Below are positions 51,876-60,229 of a DNA stretch of 64,000 nucleotides, in pieces. The position numbers and the translations under genes are program-made. How positions within the stretch are numbered: position 1 is the stretch's first letter; each line of letters starts with the position of its first letter. The notes under the pieces are model-generated. The model was not told the origin of the DNA. It saw nothing but the letters and a program-made list of their open reading frames with translations, and ran no database searches. The stretch comes from Dietzia sp032248695. GTDB taxonomy: Bacteria > Actinomycetota > Actinomycetes > Mycobacteriales > Mycobacteriaceae. The stretch spans positions 372,001-436,000 of the forward strand of contig NZ_JAVHXC010000003.1 in assembly GCF_032248695.1 (NCBI RefSeq). Reading direction: 5' to 3'.

Positions 51876-51946
51876 GGGAACTCCTTCAGTGGATGATGTG
51901 ACACATACTTCTACCGCCGCCGTCCGTGTCGTGTCAACTATCGCGC

Positions 51947-51952
51947 TATTAT
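51947..51952 (+). promoter_or_regulatory. Leaderless -10 box for the MarR gene
   Basis: TATTAT, a perfect actinobacterial -10, is 6 nt before ATG 51959, with no Shine-Dalgarno. GTGACACAT upstream (about 51898-51906) may belong to the regulator's operator. Confidence 0.55.
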
Positions 51953-51958
51953 GTGGGT

Positions 51959-52519
51959 ATGGCTGATCAGGTGAAGTGGTTGAACGACGAGGAGAGGGCC
52001 CTGTGGCGGGATTACATCGCCGTCCAGGGGCGGCTGCACCTGGAGATCCAACGTGACCTCAAGAGGTCGTCGAGCCTGACCGAGCCCGAGTTCGAGGTAC
52101 TCGTCCACCTCAGCGAGGCCGACGGCCCCCTGAGGATGACCGCGCTCGCGGACGCCCTGCAGTGGGAGCGCAGCCGGCTGTCGCACCAGGTCACCCGCAT
52201 GGTCAAGCGCGGCCTCGTGGAACGCACGAGCTGCCCCGACGACGGCCGCGGCGCCTTCGTCTCGCCGTCCGCCGAGGGCATGCGGGAGATCGAGAAGGCC
52301 GCCCCCCATCACGTCGCGACCGTGCGCCGCGAGTTCCTCGACCGCCTCAGCGAGGCCGACAAGCGGGACCTCGCCCGGCTCCTCGCCCAGGTCCGTGGCA
52401 CGTGCGAGCGCGACGCCGCGCAGGGCGCCGATCACGTCCCCGACCAGCCCCCCGGGGGCGCTGACGACACCGGGGCGACTCGGAGATCCGTGCCCGCGGG
52501 CGTACCCTCGGGGGCGTGA
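51959..52519 (+). CDS. MarR family regulator
   Basis: 186 residues from ATG 51959. Winged helix with LTEPEFEVLVHLSEA, LRMTALADALQWERSRLSHQVTRMVKRGLVER, wing CPDDGRGAFVSPSAEG, and dimerisation helices. Cys in the SCPDD turn could be a redox sensor, as in OhrR-like MarR proteins; inference. The C-terminal 35 residues are a disordered tail. Divergent from DoxX and coupled (GTGA) to the SdpI-like gene. Confidence 0.9.
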   Translation: MADQVKWLNDEERALWRDYIAVQGRLHLEIQRDLKRSSSLTEPEFEVLVHLSEADGPLRMTALADALQWERSRLSHQVTRMVKRGLVERTSCPDDGRGAFVSPSAEGMREIEKAAPHHVATVRREFLDRLSEADKRDLARLLAQVRGTCERDAAQGADHVPDQPPGGADDTGATRRSVPAGVPSGA

Positions 52520-53094
52520 ACGCAGTGCTCGTGGTGGTCGTGGTGCTCCTCGTGGGGCTCGCCCTCATCATCGGCGGAACCGGGGCCGCGGCCCTGGCCG
52601 GGAAGCTCCCCGGCAACGGCGTCCTGGGGGTCCGCACCCCGGAGACCCGCCGCTCCCCCGACGCGTGGGCCCTGGCCAACCGCGCCGCCGGCCCCGCCTT
52701 CCTCGGCTCCGGCCTCGTCCTGCTGCTCGGTGCGATCGCTCTGGGACTGATCGGCGGCTGGGTCGGCGGTCTCGTCGTCGTCGTCGCCCTCCTCGCCTCC
52801 CTCGCACTGCTCAGCATGGCCGGCCTCGCCGGGGCACGCGCGGCGGCGATCTGGGCCGCCACCCAGGACGATGACCAGGGCGGATGCGGCTGCGGCCCCG
52901 ACGGGTGCGGCGGCCACTCCGGCACGGCGGGCGCCACCACCGACGCCTCCACCTGCGCGCCCACCGGCGACGCGTCCTGCTCCCCCGCCGACGCGGCCGG
53001 CGCCGACGACCCCGCCGCCGACTGCGGCGTCACCGGCGGCTGCGGCTCCTGCGCGCTGCAGGGCATGTGCGAATCGGAGACCGCCACCCGCTGA
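52516..53094 (+). CDS. SdpI-like membrane protein with Cys-rich C-terminal tail
   Basis: 192 residues from GTG 52516, overlapping the MarR stop. Three transmembrane helices around an SdpI-family motif (GKLPGNGVLGVRTPETRRSPDAWALANRAAGP). The last 70 residues form a soluble tail with ten cysteines in CGCGPDGCGG, STCAPTGDASC, DCGVTGGCGSC and MCES clusters and a His, looking like a metal-binding or thiol-rich domain. Known SdpI confers immunity to a killing factor, but most family members have unknown roles. The tail is not part of the family and is the notable feature. Confidence 0.8.
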   Translation: MNAVLVVVVVLLVGLALIIGGTGAAALAGKLPGNGVLGVRTPETRRSPDAWALANRAAGPAFLGSGLVLLLGAIALGLIGGWVGGLVVVVALLASLALLSMAGLAGARAAAIWAATQDDDQGGCGCGPDGCGGHSGTAGATTDASTCAPTGDASCSPADAAGADDPAADCGVTGGCGSCALQGMCESETATR

Positions 53095-53171
53095 CGCGGA
53101 CCGGTGGCCCGGCGCGGCGGCCGCCCCTACGGTGTGGGACACCCCAGTCACCACCGTGGAAGGAGACCGAC

Positions 53172-53741
53172 ATGGCCGCCACAGACACGACCCGGGACGT
53201 CACCGAGATCCTCACCGCCGATCACCGCGAGATGATCGAACTCCTCGACCAGATCGAGACCTCCACCGACCCCTCCGACCGCCGCGCCCTCGCCGACGCC
53301 GTCACCGCCGAGGTGATGCGTCACTCCGTGGCCGAGGAGATGTTCGTCTACCCCGTCATGGAGCGCGACATCCCCGGCGGCAAGGACGAGGTCGAGCACG
53401 ACAAGGAGGAGCACGACGAGATCGTCGTGGTGATGAAGAAGCTCGAGAACGTCGACGCCGCGGACGCCGAGTTCATGGGCCTCGTGCGCGAGCTCAAGGA
53501 GCTGCTCGACCACCACGCCGACGACGAGGAGTCCGACCAGTTCCCCAAGCTGCGCGAACACCTCTCGAAGGACACGCTGCTCGACCTGGGCCGCAAGGTC
53601 GAGGCCGCGAAGATGGTCGCCCCCACGCGCCCGCACCCCAGCGCTCCCCACTCCGAGCTGTTCCACAAGACGGTCGGCGCCGGCGTCGGCATGGTCGACC
53701 GGCTGCGTGACGCGCTGAGCGGGCGGATGAAGAACACCTGA
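53172..53741 (+). CDS. Hemerythrin HHE domain protein
   Basis: 189 residues from ATG 53172 with ribosome site GAAGGAGA. The di-iron four-helix bundle is indicated by LTADHREMIELLDQI, VMRHSVAEEMFVYPVME, EVEHDKEEHDEI and LLDHHADDEES, providing His and acidic ligands. Binds O2, NO or iron in stress responses. The C-terminal segment after residue 150 is outside the bundle. It follows the Cys-tailed membrane protein by 77 bp. Confidence 0.93.
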   Translation: MAATDTTRDVTEILTADHREMIELLDQIETSTDPSDRRALADAVTAEVMRHSVAEEMFVYPVMERDIPGGKDEVEHDKEEHDEIVVVMKKLENVDAADAEFMGLVRELKELLDHHADDEESDQFPKLREHLSKDTLLDLGRKVEAAKMVAPTRPHPSAPHSELFHKTVGAGVGMVDRLRDALSGRMKNT

Positions 53742-53808
53742 GGCGGGGCCGCCGACACTTCCGCGGGGCCGCCGACGGCGGCGCGGGGCAGCGCGAGGCA
53801 GCGCGATT

Positions 53809-53881
53809 TGGACGCATCCACGTCGGCCCGGAGGCCGTTTCACCTCCATGGTTGCTTCCATTCCCTCCATGGCTGCGTCCA
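53809..53881. repeat. Inverted TGGACGCA with CTCCATGG direct pair
   Basis: TGGACGCA (53809-53816) and TGCGTCCA (53874-53881) flank two CTCCATGG copies. It lies between hemerythrin and the leftward DUF202 gene, so a terminator role is possible. Confidence 0.35.
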
Positions 53882-53942
53882 GATCCGGGGAGGTCATCGC
53901 TGCGGCGCCGGCGAGGTGATCGGCGGGCGGCGCCCGGAAGGG

Positions 53943-54314
53943 TCACCGCAGAGACGTCACCACGATCGCGGCCAGCCCGCAGGCGGAGATCACCATCACC
54001 AGCCCCACGAGTCCCGCGTTGTAGACCGCCTGCGTCTGCTCGACCTCGCCCGCGCGGACGAACCGGCCCACCCGCTGCTCGTGCCGCCGCTGAACCCGCA
54101 GCAGCGCGAATAGCGGGACCACCACCAGCGCCGAGAACGCGGCGGCCCACGCCCACGACAGCTCCCCCACCAGCTTGGCGACGAGGATGATGTTCACCGC
54201 CACGACCGACCAGGTGCGGGCCCACGACAGGCTGGTGCGCTCGGACTGGAGCCCGGCGTCGGGCGGGACCGCCGCGGGCTCCACCCCGATCCGGCGGGCA
54301 CGGGGAGCGGTCAT
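53943..54314 (-). CDS. DUF202 family membrane protein
   Basis: 123 residues. The N-terminal GLQSERTSLSWARTWSVV motif and three transmembrane helices (about 33-52, 56-76, 98-120) are those of DUF202/YidG proteins. Function unknown. It follows the second DUF202 gene by 13 bp in one operon; the two probably form a YidH/YidG-like pair. Confidence 0.88.
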   Translation of the reverse strand: MTAPRARRIGVEPAAVPPDAGLQSERTSLSWARTWSVVAVNIILVAKLVGELSWAWAAAFSALVVVPLFALLRVQRRHEQRVGRFVRAGEVEQTQAVYNAGLVGLVMVISACGLAAIVVTSLR

Positions 54315-54327
54315 CGGCGCCGACCCG

Positions 54328-54702
54328 TCACCCGAAGGTCCCGCTGAGGATCGCCACGATGAGCACCACCGCGCCCGCCGCGATCCCCAGCACCAGCAGG
54401 ATGGACGCCTGCGGCATGGGCAGCGGCCGCTGGTGACGCATGGCGGCCTCGATCCGGATCCAGCGGCGGAACGCGACGATCGCCAGCAGCCCGGCCAGCA
54501 CGAGCAGGATGCACGCGAGCGGGGTGCGGATCAGCTCCGGGATCTCGTCGCCCGCGAACGCCTCCAGCGCCACCGCCCCGGCGGTCAGCCCGAGGCTCGT
54601 GCGGATCCACGCCAGGAACGTGCGCTCGTTGGCCAGGGTGAACCGCGGGTCCGGCTCCTCACCGTCGCGCAGCGCCCTGGGCCGCCACCCCTGCTCCGTC
54701 AT
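54328..54702 (-). CDS. DUF202 family membrane protein (YidH-like)
   Basis: 124 residues from ATG 54702. Typical DUF202 opening PRFTLANERTFLAWIRTSLGLTAGAVALE, then helices around 62-80 and 101-122, with a basic loop AFRRWIRIEAAMRHQRPLP. Function unknown. Divergent from the transporter at 54746. Confidence 0.9.
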   Translation of the reverse strand: MTEQGWRPRALRDGEEPDPRFTLANERTFLAWIRTSLGLTAGAVALEAFAGDEIPELIRTPLACILLVLAGLLAIVAFRRWIRIEAAMRHQRPLPMPQASILLVLGIAAGAVVLIVAILSGTFG

Positions 54703-54745
54703 ACCGTCGAGCCTATCGGTCGCCCCTCGCGGTGCGGGTGATGCA

Positions 54746-55735
54746 ATGGACACCATGTCTCTCCTGCGCCGCCTGCGGATCGAGCCGTTCATCCTGGCGA
54801 TCCTCGCCGCGGTCGTCGTGGCCGCCTTCCTGCCCGCCACCGGCGGTGCGGCCGACGCCCTCGACTGGGTGACGACCATCGGCATCGCGGTCCTGTTCTT
54901 CCTGTACGGCGCGCGACTCGAGCCGCGCGAGCTGCTGGTGGGCCTCACCCACTGGCGGCTGCACTCGGTGGTGCTCGTGGCGACCTTCGTCCTGTTCCCG
55001 CTGCTCGGGCTGCTCGGGCAGTGGATCCTCACGCCCGTGCTCGGGCCGGCACTCGCCGCGGGGTTCCTGTTCCTCACCCTGGTGCCGTCGACCGTGCAGT
55101 CGTCCATCACCTTCGTGGCGATCGCGCGGGGGCACGTCAGCGCTGCGGTGGTCTCGGCGTCGGTGTCCAACCTGCTGGGCGTGTTCGTCACCCCCCTGCT
55201 GGTGTTCGCCCTCATGACCACGGACGGCTCGGTGGTCATCACGTGGGACTCGGTGGGGTCGATCGCGCTGCAGCTGCTGCTGCCGTTCGTGGTGGGTCAG
55301 CTGCTGCGGCGGTGGGTCCTGCCCGTCCTCAAGCGGATCACGCGGATCGCCCTGTTCGACAAGACGGTGATCGTGCTGGTGGTCTACGCCGCGTTCTCCG
55401 ACGGGGTGGCCGACGGGATCTGGTCGACCGTCGGTGCCGTCGAGCTCGCGTGGCTCCTGGCCGCGTGCTGCGTCCTGCTGGCGGTGGTGCTGGGGCTGAC
55501 CGAGCTCGCCTCCCGCGCCCTGGGCTTCGAGGACCGCGACAAGCGTGTCGTGCAGTTCTGCGGCTCCAAGAAGTCGCTGGCCACCGGGCTGCCGATGGCG
55601 GCCGTGCTGTTCGTCGGGCAGCCGATCGGCCTCATGGTGCTGCCCCTGATGCTCTTCCACCAGATCCAGTTGATCGTGTGCGCGTGGTTGGCCGGCCGCT
55701 ACGGGCGGGCCGAGGAGACGCCCGTCGCCGCCTGA
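54746..55735 (+). CDS. Bile acid:sodium symporter family transporter
   Basis: 329 residues from ATG 54746 (ATG 54755 alternative). About ten transmembrane helices with the SBF/YfeH-like pattern: ILFFLYGARLEPRELLVGLTH-like helix 2 (seen as VLFFLYGARLEPRELL), TLVPSTVQSSITFVAIARG, FCGSKKSLATGLPMAAVLF and LMLFHQIQLIVCAWLAGRY. Related proteins move bile acids, steroids or small organic anions with Na+, but the substrate of this subgroup is unknown. Its 3' end overlaps the convergent VanZ-like remnant by 37 bp. Confidence 0.88.
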   Translation: MDTMSLLRRLRIEPFILAILAAVVVAAFLPATGGAADALDWVTTIGIAVLFFLYGARLEPRELLVGLTHWRLHSVVLVATFVLFPLLGLLGQWILTPVLGPALAAGFLFLTLVPSTVQSSITFVAIARGHVSAAVVSASVSNLLGVFVTPLLVFALMTTDGSVVITWDSVGSIALQLLLPFVVGQLLRRWVLPVLKRITRIALFDKTVIVLVVYAAFSDGVADGIWSTVGAVELAWLLAACCVLLAVVLGLTELASRALGFEDRDKRVVQFCGSKKSLATGLPMAAVLFVGQPIGLMVLPLMLFHQIQLIVCAWLAGRYGRAEETPVAA

Positions 55736-56095
55736 ACCCCGCCGCCCGGTTCGGCCGCCCCCGGCGCCGCGACCTCCACCACCTTGTCGGCGTCGCCGAG
55801 TCGCGGCCCGAGGAGGACCAGGATCGCGACGAGGACCGAGGCGGTCAGCGCGAGGCCGATCCAGACGGGGTAGAGCCGCTGGCCGGCGAGGCGGGCGGTC
55901 ACCGCGCCGGCGAGGGTGCCGACGGTGTTGACCAGCAGGTCGGAGATGTCCGAGTGGCCCAGGGCGAACACGTACTGGAGGGTCTCCACCGCCGCACTGG
56001 TCAGGGAACCGACGACGACGACGAGGACGATCGCCCGCCGGCGATGCTCCAGCAGGATGTACTTAAAGGACTCCTACCGGGAGGAAGAAGGCCAT
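55699..56095 (-). pseudogene. VanZ-like gene split by a frameshift
   Basis: A VanZ-like protein is readable only with a frame change. ATG 56095 gives MAFFLPVGVL and a TAA stop at 56063-56065. One base later the frame continues KYILLEHRRRAIVLVVVVGSLTSA, then AVETLQYVFALGHSDISDLLVNT and VGTLAGAV, the VanZ core. The junction reads CTT TAA G, and a +1 slip there joins the halves. The isolated downstream frame could start at GTG 55989 but would lack the family's first helices. Single-base insertion or programmed slippage cannot be told apart from one sequence. Confidence 0.6.
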
Positions 56096-56133
56096 CGTGC
56101 CGTTCTGGCGATCTCGCACGGACCGAAGTCTGC

Positions 56134-56162
56134 TGTACTTTTGTACGTGTACATTTGTACAA
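56134..56162. promoter_or_regulatory. TetR operator: four symmetric GTAC tetrads
   Basis: GTAC occurs at 56135-56138, 56143-56146, 56149-56152 and 56157-56160, symmetric about position 47.5 within 561xx, flanked by TTGTAC/GTACAA. It ends 18 bp before the TetR start, so it is a likely autoregulatory operator for the TetR/MFS operon. Confidence 0.7.
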
Positions 56163-56179
56163 CAACGCGAGGAGCACCT

Positions 56180-56767
56180 GTGACAGCGTCCGGACGCATC
56201 CGCGATCCCGAGCAGCGCATCCGCGAGATCGGCCGCGCCGCCGCCGACCTCATCGCCGAGGGCGGCGTCGAGGCGCTCACCCACCGCGCGGTGGCGGCGC
56301 GGGCCGGCGTGGCCGTGGGCACCACCACCCGCTACTTCGCGACCATCGACGACCTGCGCCGCCACGCGCTGGAGTACCTCGCCGACCGGGTCGATCGCGA
56401 CCTCGCCGAGCTGGCCGAGGGGCTGGCCGCCGCCGACGATCCCATCGCCTTCCTCGCCGCCGCCGCCCACGCCGACCTCTCCGATCACCAGACGGTGCTG
56501 GCGGAGTGCTCGCTCGAGTACGCGGGCCTGTTCGAGGAGGACTTCCGGGATCTCGCCCTGCGCTGGCACACCGGCTTGACCGAGCTCCTCGCCCCCTACT
56601 TCGGGCGCGCCCGCTCGGAGATGCTGGCCATGTGCCTGGATGGGGTCTACATCACCACCGCGCTCACCGTCACCCCGCCCGACGCCGCCCGCCTCGAGGC
56701 GACGATCCGCGCACTGGCCACCATGCCCGAGAGCACCGATCTCCCCGGAGAGGTTCCCGCCCCGTGA
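56180..56767 (+). CDS. TetR family regulator
   Basis: 195 residues from GTG 56180 with a CGAGGAG ribosome site. HTH at about 28-52 (ALTHRAVAARAGVAVGTTTRYFATIDDL) and a helical C-terminal ligand domain (LAECSLEYAGLFEEDFRD). Its stop overlaps the MFS pump gene (GTGA), the arrangement of efflux pumps and their repressor. Drug or lipid induction is expected. Confidence 0.9.
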   Translation: MTASGRIRDPEQRIREIGRAAADLIAEGGVEALTHRAVAARAGVAVGTTTRYFATIDDLRRHALEYLADRVDRDLAELAEGLAAADDPIAFLAAAAHADLSDHQTVLAECSLEYAGLFEEDFRDLALRWHTGLTELLAPYFGRARSEMLAMCLDGVYITTALTVTPPDAARLEATIRALATMPESTDLPGEVPAP

Positions 56768-58335
56768 GCGACACCGCCGCCTCGACCCGTCGCGAACTGC
56801 GGGCCGACCCCCACATCGTGGGCTCGTACGATCCGGGCCGCCGCTGGCTCGGGCTGGCCACACTGACCTTCTCCCTGCTGGCCATCACCACGGACATGAC
56901 GATCCTCAACGTGGCGATCCCCCAGATGTCGGCCGACCTCCAGCCCACCGCCTCACAGCAGCTGTGGATCATCGACGCGTACTCGCTGGTCATGGCGGGT
57001 CTGCTGATCTCCATGTCGTCCATCGCGGACCGGTGGGGCCGCAAGCGCATGCTCATGACGGGTTACGTGATCATCGCTCTCGCCTCGGCGCTGGTGCTTC
57101 TCGCCGAGTCCCCCGGGTTCGTCATCGCGCTGCGGGTCCTGCTCGGCGTGGGCGCGGCCATGGTCATGCCCTCCACCCTGTCGCTGCTGCGGGTGACCTT
57201 CACCGACACCCGCGAGCGCGCCACCGCGCTGGCCGTGTGGGCGGCCGTGGCCGGGATCGGCGCGGCCGTGGGTCCGTTGCTGGGCGGCTTCCTGCTGGAG
57301 ACGTTCCACTGGCAGTCGGCGTTCCTGGTCAGCGTCCCGATGATGGTGATCGCCTTCGTCAGCGCCATCGTCACGGTCCCCGAGTCCCGCGTCCCCGAGC
57401 CCGGCCCGTGGGATCCGGTCGCCGCCGCGCTCACGCTGGTGGGGATGACCACCACGATCTGGGCGGTGAAGAAGTTCAGCGAGGAGGCCTCGCTGGCCTA
57501 CCCGCCCGCGTGGCTCGCCCTCGCCGTGGGCCTGGGGGCCCTGACCGTGTTCGTCCGCCGCTGCCTGCGCTCGGACTCCCCTCTGCTGGACGTGACGATG
57601 TTCCGCCACCGCATCTTCTCCGCGGGCGTCCTCGCCGCCCTGATCTCGAGTTTCTCCATGTCCGCGGGACTGTTGCTGCTGGCCCAGTGGCTGCAGCTGG
57701 TCAACGGCGCGAGCGCCTTCGAGTCCGGCCTGCAGCTCATGCCGCTGGCGCTGGCCGCCGCCGTCACCTCGCTGCTGGCCCCGGTCGCCTCGGAGCGGAT
57801 CGGCATGCGCTCCACGATCTTCCTCGCCCTCTTCGTCACCGGCGCCGGCATGGTCTTCCTCGGCGTCCGCGGCGAGGACCTGGACCTGACCTCGGTGTTC
57901 ATCGCCCTGGGGCTGATCGGGGCCGGGATCGGAGCGCTCGCGCTGGCCTCCTCCATGATCATGGGCGGTGTCCCGCGGTCCAAGGCCGGAAACGCCGCCG
58001 CCATGGAGGACACAGCCTACGAGTTCGGCGCCGTCCTGGGTATCGCTCTCCTGGGCTCTCTGGCCTCGTTCCTCTACCGCCGGCAGCTGGGCACACCGGC
58101 CGAGGCGCTGGTCCTGGGCCACGAGGCGACGGAGGCCGCCCGCGACTCGCTGGGCGGGGCCGTGGCCGTGGCCGAGGCCGCCCGACTACCGGACCTGGCG
58201 GCCCGCGCCGGCGAGGCCTTCACCTCCGGACTGGGCGTGACGGGACTGATCGGCGGGGCGGTCCTGCTGACGTTCGCGTTCGTGGTGTTCGCCCTGACCC
58301 CCAGGGGCACGATGCTCGCGGACTTGGAGCACTGA
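56764..58335 (+). CDS. MFS efflux pump, DHA2 family (LfrA/QacA-like)
   Basis: 523 residues from GTG 56764. Fourteen transmembrane helices of the H+ antiporter-2 family: LAITTDMTILNVAIPQMSADL, the WIIDAYSLVMAGLL helix 2, DRWGRKRMLMTG motif A, and AAVAGIGAAVGPLLGGFLLE motif C. Motif D1-like Asp in helix 1 suggests cation export. It expels cationic antimicrobials or dyes in relatives such as mycobacterial LfrA, whose repressor LfrR is likewise adjacent. Converges with the next gene at 4 bp. Confidence 0.92.
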   Translation: MSDTAASTRRELRADPHIVGSYDPGRRWLGLATLTFSLLAITTDMTILNVAIPQMSADLQPTASQQLWIIDAYSLVMAGLLISMSSIADRWGRKRMLMTGYVIIALASALVLLAESPGFVIALRVLLGVGAAMVMPSTLSLLRVTFTDTRERATALAVWAAVAGIGAAVGPLLGGFLLETFHWQSAFLVSVPMMVIAFVSAIVTVPESRVPEPGPWDPVAAALTLVGMTTTIWAVKKFSEEASLAYPPAWLALAVGLGALTVFVRRCLRSDSPLLDVTMFRHRIFSAGVLAALISSFSMSAGLLLLAQWLQLVNGASAFESGLQLMPLALAAAVTSLLAPVASERIGMRSTIFLALFVTGAGMVFLGVRGEDLDLTSVFIALGLIGAGIGALALASSMIMGGVPRSKAGNAAAMEDTAYEFGAVLGIALLGSLASFLYRRQLGTPAEALVLGHEATEAARDSLGGAVAVAEAARLPDLAARAGEAFTSGLGVTGLIGGAVLLTFAFVVFALTPRGTMLADLEH

Positions 58336-58339
58336 CCGT

Positions 58340-59197
58340 TCAGCCGCGGTGGACGTCCAGGAACTCCACTATTCCGGCCGCCACCTCGGTCGGCCGTTCC
58401 TCGGGCGCGAAGTGCCCGCACCGCTCGATGAGTCGCAGGTCGCTGCCCGGGATCGCGGACTGCAACCGGCGCGCCCAGTCGGTGACCTGCCAGGTGTCGT
58501 CGGCGCCCCACAGCAGCTGCACTGGCACCTGTCCCAGTCGGTCGAGGCGGTCGGAGATCTCGAGCGTGTGCCGGGGGTCGTAGTGGGCGACCTGGTGCCG
58601 GAAGAAGCTCGGCTGACCGATCGGCCCGCTGATGAGGTCGAGGTAGACGTCGAGCGCGTCGGGGTCGAAGTTGGCCGGGTCGCTGTGCGTGGACAGCAGC
58701 CAGTCGCGGAAGTGCTCGCGGTGTTCGGCGTGGGGTGTGCGCTCGAGTTTCTCGAGGCCGGCGGCCATCTGCTGGCGGGTCCGCTCGGAGGGGTAGCTGT
58801 CGAAGCTGACCACGTCGATGAGGGTCAGGGACCGCAGTCGCTCGGTCGACCGCACGCCGAACCGCTGGGCGATCCCGCCGCCGATGTCGTGGGCGACCAG
58901 GTGGAACGTGTCGAGCCCCCATTCGTCCAGGAGGCCCTCCAGGACGGCGACCTGCCCGGTGATCGACGTGTCGACCTCCGGGTCCGGCGGCCGCTCGGAC
59001 AGGCCGTAGCCCAGTAGGTCGAAGACGTGGGTGCGGTACCCGGCCTCGGTGAGACCGGGGACCACGCCCCGCCAGATGTACGACGACGAGGGCGTTCCGT
59101 GGATGAGGACGACGGGTTCGCCCTCGCCGTGGATGCCGAACCTGATCCGGTGGCCGTCGGTGACGGCGTCGCGGTCGACGATGTGCTGCGCCGGCAC
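58340..59197 (-). CDS. Alpha/beta hydrolase with Asp nucleophile (epoxide hydrolase / dehalogenase-like)
   Basis: 285 residues. The nucleophile elbow reads LVAHDIGGGIAQ, giving Asp104 where lipases have Ser; this is the chemistry of epoxide hydrolases and haloalkane dehalogenases. Oxyanion loop LIHGTPSSSYIWRG, later acid in LWGADDTWQ and His in ERCGHFAPEE. The haloalkane dehalogenase HDWGG Trp is Ile here, so epoxide hydrolysis is the better guess. Two bp separate it from the PfpI-like gene upstream, so they are co-transcribed. Confidence 0.86.
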   Translation of the reverse strand: MPAQHIVDRDAVTDGHRIRFGIHGEGEPVVLIHGTPSSSYIWRGVVPGLTEAGYRTHVFDLLGYGLSERPPDPEVDTSITGQVAVLEGLLDEWGLDTFHLVAHDIGGGIAQRFGVRSTERLRSLTLIDVVSFDSYPSERTRQQMAAGLEKLERTPHAEHREHFRDWLLSTHSDPANFDPDALDVYLDLISGPIGQPSFFRHQVAHYDPRHTLEISDRLDRLGQVPVQLLWGADDTWQVTDWARRLQSAIPGSDLRLIERCGHFAPEERPTEVAAGIVEFLDVHRG

Positions 59198-59201
59198 CGG
59201 C

Positions 59202-59900
59202 TCAGCCGAGGTCGGACACGATGCGCTTGGCCAGTTCCTCGGAGGACTGCGGGTTCTGGCCGGTGTAGACGTTGCGGTCCACCACGACGTGCGAGCCCCA
59301 CGGCTCCGCGGCCTTGGAGTAGTTCGCCCCCAGCTCGACGAGCTTGTCCTCGAGCAGCCAGGGCGCGTTGGCGGCCAGGCCGACCTGCTCCTCCTCGTCG
59401 TTGGAGAACCCGGTCAGCTCGTAGCCCGCGAACGGCGAGGAGGACGGATCGTCGGACGCGGCGAGCACCGCGGCCGGCGCGTGGCACAGGAGCGCGACGT
59501 GCTTGCCCTCGCTCACCCGCTCCCGGAGGATCGCCCCGGAGGTCTGGTCCACGGCGAGGTCCTCCAGCGGGCCGTGCCCGCCCGGGTAGAACACCACGTC
59601 GAACTCGTTGTGGTCGACGCTCGCAAGGTCGGTCGGTGCCTCGAGGACCGGGGCGAGTCGCTCGAGTGCGGCCTTCACCTTCTGCAGGGTCTCGGGGTCG
59701 CCGGCGCCCTCGTCGAGGCTGGCCTGGTCGACGGTGGGGGCGCGGCCGCCCGGCGTGGCCACGGTGACGGACCAACCGGCGTCGGTGAACTCCTCGTAGG
59801 GGGCCACGAACTCCTCGGCCCAGAAGCCCGTCGGGTGCTGGGAACCGTCCTTGAGTGTCCAGTGGTCGGCTGCGGACAGGATCATCAGTACGTTCGCCAT
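59202..59900 (-). CDS. DJ-1/PfpI superfamily protein, Hsp31-like
   Basis: 232 residues. Nucleophile Cys139-His140 in VALLCHAPAAVLAASDD, conserved Glu30 in GFWAEE, and FYPGGHGPLEDLA. Length and motifs match the Hsp31/type-1 amidotransferase-domain group that detoxifies methylglyoxal or acts as a chaperone. TAGGGT is 7 nt before ATG 59900, consistent with a leaderless transcript. First gene of the two-gene leftward unit. Confidence 0.9.
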   Translation of the reverse strand: MANVLMILSAADHWTLKDGSQHPTGFWAEEFVAPYEEFTDAGWSVTVATPGGRAPTVDQASLDEGAGDPETLQKVKAALERLAPVLEAPTDLASVDHNEFDVVFYPGGHGPLEDLAVDQTSGAILRERVSEGKHVALLCHAPAAVLAASDDPSSSPFAGYELTGFSNDEEEQVGLAANAPWLLEDKLVELGANYSKAAEPWGSHVVVDRNVYTGQNPQSSEELAKRIVSDLG

Positions 59901-60229
59901 GGGCGCGACCCTACGGATCTCGGGCGACCTCGCAACTGGTCGTTCTGCGGCTCCCCGTTCGTGACCTCAACCACAAAGAAGTATATCTTCACCGTTGCTT
60001 CATGTGATGAAAGATGACATCAGCGGTGTCGCGACCAGCGCTTTTGTGCCTCATCAAATGTTGGCGACGTATCAGCAGGTCAGAATGCCCGCGGACCCTA
60101 CAGGTGCTTAGGGAGCAAAACGTTGAGGGGCGGTGTGGGGAGCCTTAGCGTTCACGCCGCATGAGCTGAGCGGCTCACGCGAGTCGAGGGGTGACCCAGG
60201 CCCCTTCCTGTGTATCGAAGGAGTTCTCG
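59901..60229. other. 329-bp lower-GC intergenic region
   Basis: Contains AT-rich stretches (AAAGAAGTATATCTTCACC, CATGTGATGAAAGATGACATC) unlike the surroundings. TGATG and CATCA in the second stretch are short inverted halves. It must hold the promoters of the PfpI-like gene and of the secreted protein at 60230. No RNA gene or protein recognised. Confidence 0.4.

Noticed and set aside
53742..53942. Possible RNA gene around the CTCCATGG pair
   Set aside because: Only an 8-bp inverted repeat with a long loop; no promoter or conserved fold is visible.
56074..56863. Long minus-strand frame across the TetR gene
   Set aside because: It is antisense to TetR; only its last ten residues (MAFFLPVGVL) matter, as the split VanZ start.
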